The notes under the pieces: generated by a model
Databases searched by the model: none
Told to the model about the DNA's origin: nothing
Seen by the model: only the letters and a program-made list of their open reading frames with translations
Translations under genes and position numbers: made by a program
Shown here: positions 16,874-25,032 of the stretch, piece after piece
Layout of the letters: every line of letters begins with the position of its first letter
Position numbering within the stretch: the first letter of the stretch is position 1
NCBI GenBank assembly: GCA_035295745.1
Contig: DATGIL010000084.1
Coordinates: 4,183 to 68,182, forward strand
DNA length: 64,000 bases
Direction of reading: 5' to 3'
Origin: JAIQFL01 sp035295745
GTDB lineage: Bacteria > Acidobacteriota > Terriglobia > Bryobacterales > Bryobacteraceae

Positions 16874-17791
16874 ATGGACGCCATCGAAATCCAAGGCGTA
16901 ACTAAAAGCTTCGGGACCGTTACAGCGGTAAACGATCTGTCGCTCCGCGTTCCCGAAGGCGCCGTTTACGGCTTCATCGGACCAAATGGTTCCGGCAAAA
17001 CCACCACCCTCCGCATGATCGTCAACATCTTCTATCCCGACAGCGGCATAGTCCGCGTTTTCGGACAAGAGGTCGGCGGAGATCGCTCCAGTCAAATCGG
17101 CTACCTTCCCGAAGAGCGCGGCGTCTATCGCCGCATGGAAGTCCGATCTCTGCTGGAATTCTACGGCGAACTGCGCGGCGGCCGCAACGTTACCGCCGAC
17201 GTCAACGCATGGCTCGATCGCTTCGAACTCTCGCACTGCGCCAAACGCAAGGTCGAGACCCTCAGCAAAGGCATGAGCCAGAAGGTGCAGTTCATCGCCG
17301 CCGTCGTGCCCGAGCCGAAACTCCTCATCCTGGACGAACCTTTCACCGGTCTCGATCCCGTCAGCGCCGAGGTCCTCCGCGCCGCGATCCTGGACCTCCG
17401 CCGCCGCGGCGTCACCGTCATCCTCAGCACCCATGACATGAACACCGCCGAGAGCCTCTGCGACTACATCCTGATGATCTATCGCGGCCAGAAAGTCCTC
17501 GACGGCACTCTCGAGTCCATTCAGGAACAGTACGGCAACGACACCATTCGTGTCTCCACCGCCGCCGGGATCGAGTCCTTGCGCGAACTCCCGGGCACCG
17601 AGACCATTCGCGATCTCGGCCATGTCCAGGAGATCCGTATGGCCCGTGGCTGCGACCCGCAGGACTTGCTCCGCGCGTTAGTCGCGCGCACCCGCGTGAA
17701 CAGCTTCTCGGTCACCAAGCCCTCCCTCCACGACATCTTCATTCGCATAGCGGGACACGAAACCGAAGTGGAGGCCGCACAACATGCGTAA
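16874..17791 (+). CDS. ABC-2 type transporter, ATP-binding protein (NatA-like)
   Basis: 305 residues from ATG 16874; the longer open frame upstream is a shadow of the MarR-GNAT gene. Walker A GPNGSGKTTT (about residues 38-47), signature LSKGMSQKVQ, Walker B LLILDEPFTGLDPVS, and the H-loop STHDM are all intact. The C-terminal ~80 residues form the extension seen in NatA-type ATPases. It energises the permease whose gene overlaps its end by eight bases (ATGCGTAA). The pair resembles Na+ or drug exporters of the ABC-2 class; substrate unknown. Confidence 0.92.
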   Translation: MDAIEIQGVTKSFGTVTAVNDLSLRVPEGAVYGFIGPNGSGKTTTLRMIVNIFYPDSGIVRVFGQEVGGDRSSQIGYLPEERGVYRRMEVRSLLEFYGELRGGRNVTADVNAWLDRFELSHCAKRKVETLSKGMSQKVQFIAAVVPEPKLLILDEPFTGLDPVSAEVLRAAILDLRRRGVTVILSTHDMNTAESLCDYILMIYRGQKVLDGTLESIQEQYGNDTIRVSTAAGIESLRELPGTETIRDLGHVQEIRMARGCDPQDLLRALVARTRVNSFSVTKPSLHDIFIRIAGHETEVEAAQHA

Positions 17792-19118
17792 GATTCTGCT
17801 GGTGGCCAAGCGCGATTACCTGCAGGCAATCCGCTCGAAGGCCTTTCTCTTCGCGCTCATCGCAGCTCCGATCATTGGAGGAGGGTCGTTCCTTGGGCTG
17901 GCCGTCATGAAAGCCAAGCCCGATATTCAGGACCGCCGCGTGGTGATTGTCGACCGCACCGGAGTCGCCGCTGCCACGGTGATCGAAGCCGCCGCCGAAC
18001 GGAACCGCGACGACCTCCTCGACAAGATCACCGGACGCCAGGTCAGGCCGCGCTACATTTTCGAAACAGCCGCGCCCGGCGACGCCAATCCCAACACTCT
18101 GCGACTGGCCCTCTCCGACCGGATCCGCCGCCGCGAGCTGTTCGCCTTTGTCGAGATCGGAAGCGATGCCCTCCACCCGGTGAAGGTCGACAATCCGGAC
18201 AAGATGCCGGAGTCCAGCCGCGTCGACTACTACTCCAACGGCGCTGCGATTGACGAATCGCTCTCCTGGATCTCAGGTGCTGTCAACGATGGCCTGCGGC
18301 GCGCCCGCCTCACTCAACTCGGCGTGGACCATAGCAAGTTCTCCGACGTGCTCGGCTCCACCAAACTGCAGACCATGAGCCTCATCGTCAAGGACGAAAA
18401 GACCGGCGACATTCAGGAAGCCCGCAAGAAGAGCGAACTGGAAGGTTTCGTAGTGCCTTTCGTCTTCGTCATGCTGCTCGTCATGATCGTGCTCTTTGCC
18501 GTCGGTCCCGTACTCGGAGCGGTAGCCGAAGACAAGATGCAGCGCGTCTTTGAGATGCTGCTCGCATCCGCCACCCCGTTCGAATTGATCGTCGGGAAAG
18601 TGCTCGCCTCCGTGGGCCTCTCACTCACCAGTTCCGCGGTCTATGTCATCGGCGGGCTCTTCGTCCTCCAGGGCATGGCCATGATGGGACTCGCGCCTCT
18701 ATCGCTGATCCCCTGGTTCCTGATTTACGTGATCGCGGAGGTGACGGTGCTCTGCGCCATGGCCACGGCGCTCGGTGCGGCCTGCGCCAGTCCGAGCGAT
18801 GCACAGCATCTCGCCATGCTGCTCTTCGCCCCTGTGCTCATACCGATGTTCCTTCTCACCCCGATCATGCAACAGCCCAACGGCGGCCTCGCGTTGAGCC
18901 TTTCGCTCTTTCCGCCTTTCACTCCGGTGCTGATGATGATGCGCCAGGCGATGCCCAGCGGCATTCCCATGTGGCAGCCTTTCGCCGGTTTGATCGGCAC
19001 CATCGCCTGGACGCTGGCAGTCGCGTGGGCCGCTGCACGCATCTTCCGCATCGGAATTCTCATGCAGGGCAAAACTCCGTCGCTCCCGGAACTGATGCGT
19101 TGGGCCGTTCGCGGCTGA
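17784..19118 (+). CDS. ABC-2 type transporter permease (NatB-like)
   Basis: 444 residues. The first transmembrane helix is at residues ~17-38 (KAFLFALIAAPIIGGGSFLGL), followed by a large extracytoplasmic domain to about residue 225, then about five or six helices (VVPFVFVMLLVMIVLFAVG, the LSLTSSAVYVIGGLFVL region, WFLIYVIAEVTVLCAMATAL, FAPVLIPMFLLTPIM, IGTIAWTLAVAWAA). The segment AVAEDKMQRVFEMLLASATP is the typical EKE-type coupling region of NatB-like permeases. It starts inside the end of the ATPase gene, so the two are translationally coupled. Confidence 0.9.
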   Translation: MRKILLVAKRDYLQAIRSKAFLFALIAAPIIGGGSFLGLAVMKAKPDIQDRRVVIVDRTGVAAATVIEAAAERNRDDLLDKITGRQVRPRYIFETAAPGDANPNTLRLALSDRIRRRELFAFVEIGSDALHPVKVDNPDKMPESSRVDYYSNGAAIDESLSWISGAVNDGLRRARLTQLGVDHSKFSDVLGSTKLQTMSLIVKDEKTGDIQEARKKSELEGFVVPFVFVMLLVMIVLFAVGPVLGAVAEDKMQRVFEMLLASATPFELIVGKVLASVGLSLTSSAVYVIGGLFVLQGMAMMGLAPLSLIPWFLIYVIAEVTVLCAMATALGAACASPSDAQHLAMLLFAPVLIPMFLLTPIMQQPNGGLALSLSLFPPFTPVLMMMRQAMPSGIPMWQPFAGLIGTIAWTLAVAWAAARIFRIGILMQGKTPSLPELMRWAVRG

Positions 19119-19146
19119 CCCGCTTCGTCCAGCGATTCGTTGCCGG

Positions 19147-20655
19147 TCACTCGATATTGACGGCGTTGTTGGTGGCGGAGAGCGCCTGGCCTTCGGTGTC
19201 GCGGACAACCAGACGCACAAGGTAGGTTCCCGGCTTGACATCGAACGTGGTCTTCACAGTGACTCCGTTGCCAAGGTGTTCGAGGGTCTCATCCTTCAGC
19301 CGTAGGTCCACGACTTTTTTAACACCCTGAAGATAATTTCCGTTGCGGTCGAAAATGCCGGAGACCAGCGTCACTTCGTTACGATTGCGCCCCTCCGCCT
19401 TGTGAAATCGAAACTGCTTCAGATCGAGATGCGCCATGACGGAGAGCTTCGCAATCTCTCCCGTGCGGAAAAACTGCGTGTGCATGGCGATCGGCAATTC
19501 AAGCATCTCATCACGTGAGAAGAGCGCCGATTCGATCTCCTGACGCGCCGTCTCGGCGGCATCGTCGGTGCGTTTGGGCGCGTAGTATCCGTGGCGCGCC
19601 GTCACGGAATCGCCGGGGACGTTCTTCAGGCTCACCTTCAGCGTGTGAAAGCTGCCGTCGGAGCGCAGATTCTGCGGCGAGAATCCGAGCAGGTAGAGGT
19701 ATTCCGGCGCCGCCGCCACGCGGTGAAATGCCTCGTCGAATCCGTTGGTGTTCTCCACCATAGTGCCGCCTGTGCCGGAGGCGAGTTCTGCCATGATGCT
19801 GCCCTGCATGTAGAGTTGCGACAAGCTGCGGCCACCACCCGGCGCCGCGTTGAATCGCGGATCGGTGTACAGACCTTTAGGGTCAATTGCGTTGATAATC
19901 ACTTTCGAACGGATAGCCTGCTCGATGATGGCTGCCTTTACCTCGGTGTACAGCGGTGACAGTGTATTGAAGCCCGACGTGATAAACACCATGGTGCGCT
20001 GCCCGGGCGCCACGCTCATCCGTTTGGCGATGGCCTTCATGTTGTTCAGCGCTGCCAGGGAGGCCTGCTCGAAGTCGTTGAGCCCGCCGACGCGCGTCAT
20101 GATCGCTGGACGAATCCGGTCCAGCGCAACACGCAGCTTGACGCGGTCGTCCGTAAAGTCGAGATTGACTTCGCCGGATAGGGAGTAGATCGCCAGGCGG
20201 TCGGTGGGCAGGAGGTTGTCGATGAATCGCTCGGCAGCCTGACGGATGGGCGCCAGCCGGTCGATCTGCATATGGATGTCGTCAAACACGAGAGCCACGA
20301 ATCGTTCCGGGGTGACCACCGTTGGGTCGGCCCCTTCCCCGGCTGATGGATGGGAAGCGCCGCCAGTTTCCGTTGGTGAGATCGTAGTTTTCTCGACGCT
20401 GAAGCGGGCGATTTCCTGGGGCTTGCCCTTGTCGAAGAGTTGGAAGCTCTCCTTGGTGAGGTCGCCTACGGCATCGCCGTGAGAGTTGCGGACGACTACA
20501 GGCACCATCACCAGGTTCACCTTGGATTTGAAGGACGCCTGTTCGTCACGAGTCGACATTTCGGACCCGTTCGGAACCGTGCCATTTTGCGCCACCACTT
20601 GGGAGAGACTACCGAAACAAACCATCAGACAGGCAACCCAGGAGACCAGCATCAT
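19147..20655 (-). CDS. VWFA-related acidobacterial protein (TIGR03436)
   Basis: About 502 residues from ATG 20655, which has a GGGAG ribosome site; ATG 20697 would add fourteen residues but lies in the terminal repeat of the neighbouring insertion sequence. Signal peptide MLVSWVACLMVCFGSLSQVV, then KVNLVMVPVVVRNSHGDAV and LTKESFQLFDKGKPQEIARF, the standard opening of this family, followed by a von Willebrand A fold (VALVFDDIHMQ, MVFITSGFN, VIINAIDPKGLYTDPRF) and a beta-rich C-terminal half. Exported; function unknown. No promoter was sought upstream because the insertion sequence begins about 37 bases before the ATG. Confidence 0.82.
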   Translation of the reverse strand: MMLVSWVACLMVCFGSLSQVVAQNGTVPNGSEMSTRDEQASFKSKVNLVMVPVVVRNSHGDAVGDLTKESFQLFDKGKPQEIARFSVEKTTISPTETGGASHPSAGEGADPTVVTPERFVALVFDDIHMQIDRLAPIRQAAERFIDNLLPTDRLAIYSLSGEVNLDFTDDRVKLRVALDRIRPAIMTRVGGLNDFEQASLAALNNMKAIAKRMSVAPGQRTMVFITSGFNTLSPLYTEVKAAIIEQAIRSKVIINAIDPKGLYTDPRFNAAPGGGRSLSQLYMQGSIMAELASGTGGTMVENTNGFDEAFHRVAAAPEYLYLLGFSPQNLRSDGSFHTLKVSLKNVPGDSVTARHGYYAPKRTDDAAETARQEIESALFSRDEMLELPIAMHTQFFRTGEIAKLSVMAHLDLKQFRFHKAEGRNRNEVTLVSGIFDRNGNYLQGVKKVVDLRLKDETLEHLGNGVTVKTTFDVKPGTYLVRLVVRDTEGQALSATNNAVNIE

Positions 20656-20691
20656 GCTCCCTATTCTATGCCTAACGGAGAAGGACTCTTG

Positions 20692-20754
20692 TCTCATGCA
20701 AGATGAGCCTGAACGGGGAGTCGAATTCTCACGCAAGATGAGCCCGAAGGGGAA
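20692..20754 (+). repeat. Duplicated left-end repeat of the insertion sequence
   Basis: Two direct copies of a 28-bp unit, 20692-20719 and 20727-20754, offset by 35 bp. The core AAGATGAGCC is identical; the differences fall at four positions. Repeated transposase-binding sites at an IS end are a plausible reading. Confidence 0.8.
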
Positions 20755-20783
20755 CCACGGGATGCTGAGAGTTGATCATCAGC

Positions 20784-22004
20784 ATGGACGATTCACAAAC
20801 GACCAGCCTGGAACAGATCCAGGCGTTCCTGGCGGGCAGCGGCGAAATGCGGTTTGCCGGCCAGCGCCGCGAGGATATGTACCTTTGGGTGGAGCAAACC
20901 CTCCTTCGACACCAATACGCCAGCCTGAAACGGGCCGAGAAAGGATTGCTGCGACAGTACATCGGACGGATGGTGGGCTTAGGCCGGGCCCAGGTCACCC
21001 GGTTGCTCACCGCCTACAGCAAGACCGGCCGTGTGAGAGCCGCAGTTTATCAGCGCACCCGGTTCGCCACGATTTACACGCCCGCCGATTTGGATCTGTT
21101 GGCCTACGTCGACCAGGCGCATGCGAACCTCAGCGGGCCAGCCACGCGTCGCATCCTGGAACGGGAGTACCTCGTATACGGTCAGGCAGCCTACCAACGG
21201 TTAGCCACGATCTCGGTGGCGCACCTCTACCGTCTGAGAAATACCTCCGGATACCGCCAACGCAACACCACCTACCAGCCGACCAAGCCCACCCTGATTC
21301 CCATCGGGGAGCGCCGCAAGCCCCAACCGAACGGAGCGCCGGGGTACTTGCGCATCGACACCGTGCACCAAGGGGATCAGGCTGGCCGCAAAGGGTTGTA
21401 TCACATCAATGCGGTCGACGAGGTGACGCAATGGGACATCGCGGCAGCCGTCCCGCAAATCTCCGAATTGTGGCTAATGCCAGTGTTGGAGGCGGTACTC
21501 CTTCAGTTCCCCTTTGTGATCCGCGGTTTCCATTCCGACAACGGCAGCGAATTTATCAACTACAACGTGGCCGGGTTGCTGAGCAAACTGCTGATCGAGC
21601 AGACCAAGTCGCGAGCGTATCACAGCGGCGACAACGGGCTGGTGGAGGCCAAGAACGGAGCCATCATTCGCAAGCTCATTGGCCACGGACACATCGACGC
21701 GCGGCACGCCGAGGCGATGAACCGCTACCACCAGGAGTACCTGAATCCGTATGTGAACTTTCACCGTCCATGCGGAGTGCCCACGGTGGTAACTGCCGCC
21801 AACGGCAAGCGGAAACGGATCTACGAGCGATGGGCGACACCGCTGGAACTGTTGAAGGAGTCGCCACACTGTCCGGCGTGTCTGCGACCGGGAGTCACGC
21901 TGGCCCGCTTAGAGGAGTTGGCGCAGCGGCAAACCGACACGGAAGCCGGGTTTGCAATGCAGGAGGCCAAGCGCCAGCTATTCGCGGGCTTCCAGCGATC
22001 ATAA
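20784..22004 (+). CDS. Transposase with integrase core (DDE) domain
   Basis: 406 residues from ATG 20784 (TTG 20772 possible). The N-terminal part is a helix-turn-helix region (LKRAEKGLLRQYIGRMVGLG, RAQVTRLLTAYSKTGRV). The catalytic core follows: first Asp in YLRIDTVHQGDQ, second in GFHSDNGSEFINYN, and Glu in NGLVEAKNGAIIRKLIG with the D-x35-E type spacing; HRPCGVPTVV follows. C-terminal zinc-like C-P-A-C (HCPACLRPG). This is the rve-type integrase family often annotated in acidobacteria as an integrase catalytic domain protein; I do not assign an IS family. The reading frame is intact, so the element may be active. Confidence 0.92.
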   Translation: MDDSQTTSLEQIQAFLAGSGEMRFAGQRREDMYLWVEQTLLRHQYASLKRAEKGLLRQYIGRMVGLGRAQVTRLLTAYSKTGRVRAAVYQRTRFATIYTPADLDLLAYVDQAHANLSGPATRRILEREYLVYGQAAYQRLATISVAHLYRLRNTSGYRQRNTTYQPTKPTLIPIGERRKPQPNGAPGYLRIDTVHQGDQAGRKGLYHINAVDEVTQWDIAAAVPQISELWLMPVLEAVLLQFPFVIRGFHSDNGSEFINYNVAGLLSKLLIEQTKSRAYHSGDNGLVEAKNGAIIRKLIGHGHIDARHAEAMNRYHQEYLNPYVNFHRPCGVPTVVTAANGKRKRIYERWATPLELLKESPHCPACLRPGVTLARLEELAQRQTDTEAGFAMQEAKRQLFAGFQRS

Positions 22005-22154
22005 CAGCGGTAAGACGCGACGCCGCAACGGGATACAGTAAAGAAGAGTGTAAGCTCTTCAATGTATATAGGCAGATCGGGCGACCGGAAAAGCAAGACA
22101 AAACCAAAACTCAAAACCTTCTTATGAAGGAAAACCCAAAAACCAACTCCACCC

Positions 22155-22430
22155 AAGGCCTCCCGTTGGTCGGCATCGTGAACTTCGAAACTCCCAGAAA
22201 GGAACCCCGCCGCACCGTCCCCAATCTCGCTCGATTTCACGATCACCTTGTATTGGAAACCAAACCCCTTTTCAGGGTCATCCTTCGCTTGGAAAATGCG
22301 ATCGCAAGCTTGATCGTGAAAACGTCATCTCAAGACCTTTCCTTTTTAAAGGAAAGGCCAAGAAGCGTTGATAGACCCGAGGGCCTTCCGTTGGTCGGGG
22401 TCGAGGCGGCCACACATCACCAGAAAGGAA
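22155..22430. repeat. Direct repeats and hairpin in the non-coding right part of the insertion sequence
   Basis: GGCCTCCCGTTGGTCGG (22157-22173) recurs as GGCCTTCCGTTGGTCGG (22382-22398), and CCAGAAAGGAA occurs after each copy (22194-22204 and 22420-22430). Between them is a perfect hairpin, CCTTTCCTTT / AAAGGAAAGG with a two-base loop (22336-22357). The region is AT-richer than its surroundings and has no coding frame of note. Confidence 0.7.
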
Positions 22431-22483
22431 TCTCAGCTACCAATCCCATTCCCGTCCTGCTCCAGGCTCATTCTTCGATGAGA

Positions 22484-22836
22484 ATATGCTAAGGGCGTCC
22501 GGATCAGTGTCAGTTCAGTGAGCGGGACCTGTCTGATCTCCACTGCAATCAATCGGGCGATGGTTCTTAGACTCTCGCTGGACGACACAGTGCAGTTGAT
22601 CCCCCAGGAGTGCAGAAGATCCTCGTTCAGCAGCGGCCAACGGTCATCAAACGCGAAGTTGCAGGTAACGGGCTCCGGTGCTTTCACCGACGGCGGTGCG
22701 GGCCGTTCCCGGGGGAAGGGCGACTTTCAGCATTCACCTTAGCCTCCGGGATCCTGCTGCTCAATGGCAGTATGACATTGGCACGGATTGCCGCGGAATC
22801 GTTGTAGTCTATTAGAGGCAGATTAGTAATTTCTCC
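22484..22836. other. Intergenic stretch between insertion sequence and guaD
   Basis: No gene with family features. A minus-strand open frame of 84 codons (22433-22687) crosses the IS right end and is not convincing. The last 40 bases before guaD are AT-rich (ATTAGAGGCAGATTAGTAAT) and lack a strong ribosome site. Confidence 0.4.
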
Positions 22837-23301
22837 ATGGATCAATCCTTCTTACGGCAGGCGATTGAGTTGGCGGTGGACAATGTCCGCCGCGGAGGCG
22901 GCCCCTTCGGCGCGGTGATCGTCAAGGATGGCGTCGTGATCGCCGCGGGCGCCAACCAGGTCACACGCACTCACGACCCGACCGCCCATGCCGAGATCGT
23001 CGCCATCCGCGAGGCCTGCCGCGTGCTCGGAGATTTCCAGCTTTCCGGCTGCGACATGTACTCGTCCTGCGAACCGTGTCCCATGTGCCTGGGAGCCTTG
23101 TATTGGGCGCGTCCCGCGCGCATCTTCTTCGCCGCAACCAAGGACGAAGCGGCGGCTGCTGGTTTCGACGATTCGTTCATCTATCAGGAAATCCAGGTAC
23201 CGCTCTCCAGCCGGAGAATCCCCACCCTCCACGTCGCGGACGACAACACCTTGCGTCCCTTCGAGGAGTGGAAAGGCAAGAGCGACAAAACGGCCTACTG
23301 A
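22837..23301 (+). CDS. guaD: Guanine deaminase, cytidine-deaminase-fold type
   Basis: 154 residues, the length of the Bacillus subtilis type GuaD. Zinc and catalytic motifs are H51-A-E53 in PTAHAEIVAIR and P-C81-P-M-C84 in SCEPCPMCLGALYWARP. The region GFDDSFIYQEIQVP and the C-terminal FEEWKGK match this guanine deaminase subgroup rather than tRNA adenosine deaminase TadA, which lacks the DDSFIY segment. Reaction: guanine to xanthine and ammonia in purine salvage; cytoplasmic, dimeric by domain swapping in the family. A TPR gene follows 34 bases downstream. Confidence 0.9.
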   Translation: MDQSFLRQAIELAVDNVRRGGGPFGAVIVKDGVVIAAGANQVTRTHDPTAHAEIVAIREACRVLGDFQLSGCDMYSSCEPCPMCLGALYWARPARIFFAATKDEAAAAGFDDSFIYQEIQVPLSSRRIPTLHVADDNTLRPFEEWKGKSDKTAY

Positions 23302-23335
23302 CGCTCCCGTTTTCCGAGTACAATCGAAGCGGCGC

Positions 23336-24274
23336 ATGTTGCGTTTGCTTTGGTTCGCCGTGCTGGTGGTGTCGCCACTGGCCGGCGAGACTCAATACGA
23401 GCTTTCCGGCAAGTTCACGCCGGAGGGACGGGCGTCGGTCTCTCTCTACGGTGTAGCCGCTCCGTTCGCCGCCACCACCCTGAGCGAAGACGGACATTTC
23501 AGCTTCAAGAAACTCAGTCCCGGAGCGTACACTGTCGCGGTGTTCGTTCCAGGACGCGGGGAAGCCCGCCAGACTGTGGAAGTGGGGCCCTCTGGCGCCG
23601 ACTCGCGAGGCAGAGTCTCCGTCACACTGACCTTGAGGGAATCCAGTTTCGTTGCGGATGCCCTGCGCAACGAGCACACCATTCCGGCCCGTCAACTGGC
23701 GGTCCCGGACAAGGCGATCCGCGAGTATGAGGATGCCCAGAAGGACTTGTCGCGACACGACGTCGAGTCCGCCGTGAAGCGTCTGGAGCACGCCGTGGAA
23801 ATAGCGCCGCAATTCTCCGCCGCCTGGAACAATCTGGGAACGGTCGCGTACCAGACGCGCCGCTATTCGCGCGCGGAGGAGTGCTTTCGCGCGGCCCTGG
23901 AGGCCGATCCGCAATCCTACGAGCCTCTCGTCAACCTGGGGGGCGTGCTGGTGAATCTCCACAAGTTGGACGAAGCCTGGAAGTACAACGCCTACGCGGT
24001 GCTGACGCGTCCCAACGATGCGCTCGCGAATTCCCAACTCGGTATGACGTACTTTGAAGAGGGGAACTTGGATTTGGCGGAGAAACACTTCCTCGAAGCG
24101 CAACGCATCGACCCCACTCATTTCTCGCATCCGCAACTTTTTCTAGCCGAGATCTATTTGCGCCGAGGCCAGCGCGATCGGGCAGCGGCCACCATGGAGG
24201 ATTTTCTGCTGCACCACCCAGACTGGCCGCAAGCCGCCAAAATGCGTGATGTGATCGCCGGGTTGCGTCGTTAG
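23336..24274 (+). CDS. Secreted TPR protein with N-terminal carboxypeptidase-regulatory-like domain
   Basis: 312 residues from ATG 23336. Signal peptide LRLLWFAVLVVSPLAGETQ; residues ~20-110 form a beta-sandwich of the carboxypeptidase regulatory / CnaB-like type (FTPEGRASVSLYG, HFSFKKLSPGAYTVAVFVPG). From about 125 on are tetratricopeptide repeats: LERAVEIAPQFSAAWNNLG-like helices, CFRAALEADPQSYEPLVNLG, YFEEGNLDLAEKHFLEAQ, and IYLRRGQRDRAAATMEDF. This domain pair is frequent in acidobacterial exported proteins. Role unknown; adjacency to guaD looks incidental. Confidence 0.82.
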   Translation: MLRLLWFAVLVVSPLAGETQYELSGKFTPEGRASVSLYGVAAPFAATTLSEDGHFSFKKLSPGAYTVAVFVPGRGEARQTVEVGPSGADSRGRVSVTLTLRESSFVADALRNEHTIPARQLAVPDKAIREYEDAQKDLSRHDVESAVKRLEHAVEIAPQFSAAWNNLGTVAYQTRRYSRAEECFRAALEADPQSYEPLVNLGGVLVNLHKLDEAWKYNAYAVLTRPNDALANSQLGMTYFEEGNLDLAEKHFLEAQRIDPTHFSHPQLFLAEIYLRRGQRDRAAATMEDFLLHHPDWPQAAKMRDVIAGLRR

Positions 24275-25032
24275 CGTGGTTGTCTCAGCAACGCGCGTCA
24301 GCCAATCGTACTTACTGGTACGCGAACCGGCTGGGGTGGGACGCGCCGCTTCGTCGAACTGAATTACACCTCATCAGAAATGGAGTCAGATTGTTGGCGA
24401 GCGGAGTGACCGGGTTACTCGGCGCGGGAGGAGATTGAAGCGGGTCTCGATGGTGGTGTCGGGTCTTGGCCGGCACTGCCACCGGCCTGTTCCTCCGCGA
24501 TGGCGCGCACCGAAGACGCATGTCGCGATCAGCGGATTCTGGGTCTTTCGGTCCATGAAGTCGGTGCTGCAGAATAATATTGGCGACGCGCACTGCGCGT
24601 TGCTGATTCTGGCGATACACACGTTGGCATTCCTGGTGGGGGCGAGAATCATGATGTACGTCCGCGACGCGCGGGGCCAGATGGTATATGGGAAAGCGAT
24701 CACTCGCCTGTTGAAGTTCTGACGAAGCGTGGCGCAAACACTCTTGTTTGCCGCGTCGAGACTCATCTCGACGCTTTTCGGCGTGTCTACTAATCTGCGG
24801 CGCCTCGCACGTCCCTCATCGCGGCGTTTTCTCGCTGTACTTGAGAAGCGGTAGAAGGGGCGCAAACGCGTCCCGAAGAGTCGGGACGCGGCAGAGAAGA
24901 GTCTCTGCGCCACATGCATTAGCCGTCCGCGATCTCGACGAACGAGGAACATCGGATGACGCGGTCCACATAGCCTCGGGTCAATTCTGCCCGAAGGATG
25001 TGCAAAATCCGGCCGGCACTACCGCGCCGGCA
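24275..25032. other. Long non-coding stretch with dispersed repeats
   Basis: 758 bases between convergent genes. A 95-codon plus-strand frame at 24435-24722 and a minus frame across it show no family features. From 24729 to 24913 lies a head-to-head pair of dispersed double-hairpin repeats. The rest (24275-24430 and 24914-25032) shows no gene and no clear terminator. It may contain decayed coding sequence. Confidence 0.5.
24729..24913. repeat. Head-to-head pair of double-hairpin dispersed repeats (copies C and D)
   Basis: Copy C (24729-24781, plus): GTGGCGC, stem GCAAAC/GTTTGC with loop ACTCTT, then stem GCGTCGAG/CTCGACGC with loop ACTCAT, then CTTTTCGG. Copy D (24868-24913, minus): stem GCAGAG/CTCTGC with loop ACTCTT and stem GCGTCCCG/CGGGACGC with loop ACTCTT. 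All stems are perfect although their sequences differ between copies. Orientation and ~85-bp internal spacer mirror the pair at 9110-9261. Confidence 0.82.

Larger units (their letters stand above)
20692..22483 (+). mobile_element. Insertion sequence with DDE integrase-type transposase
   Basis: About 1.8 kb. The left end reads TCTCATGCAAGATGAGCCTG (20692-20711); the right end, read on the minus strand from 22483, is TCTCATCGAAGAATGAGCCT plus G, near-identical with one indel, so these are likely terminal inverted repeats. The left end is doubled: a 28-bp unit at 20692-20719 recurs at 20727-20754 with four mismatches. One transposase gene occupies two thirds; the remaining ~460 bp at the right contain no gene but two direct repeats and a 10-bp-stem hairpin. 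No clear target duplication was seen. Exact boundaries need comparison with other copies. Confidence 0.75.

Noticed and set aside
22433..22687. 84-codon minus-strand frame crossing the right end of the insertion sequence
   Set aside because: It runs across the IS boundary, so it would be a chimera; no family resemblance was seen.
24435..24722. 95-codon plus-strand open frame with a hydrophobic middle
   Set aside because: No ribosome site, no recognisable family and overlapping open frames on the other strand; composition does not stand out.
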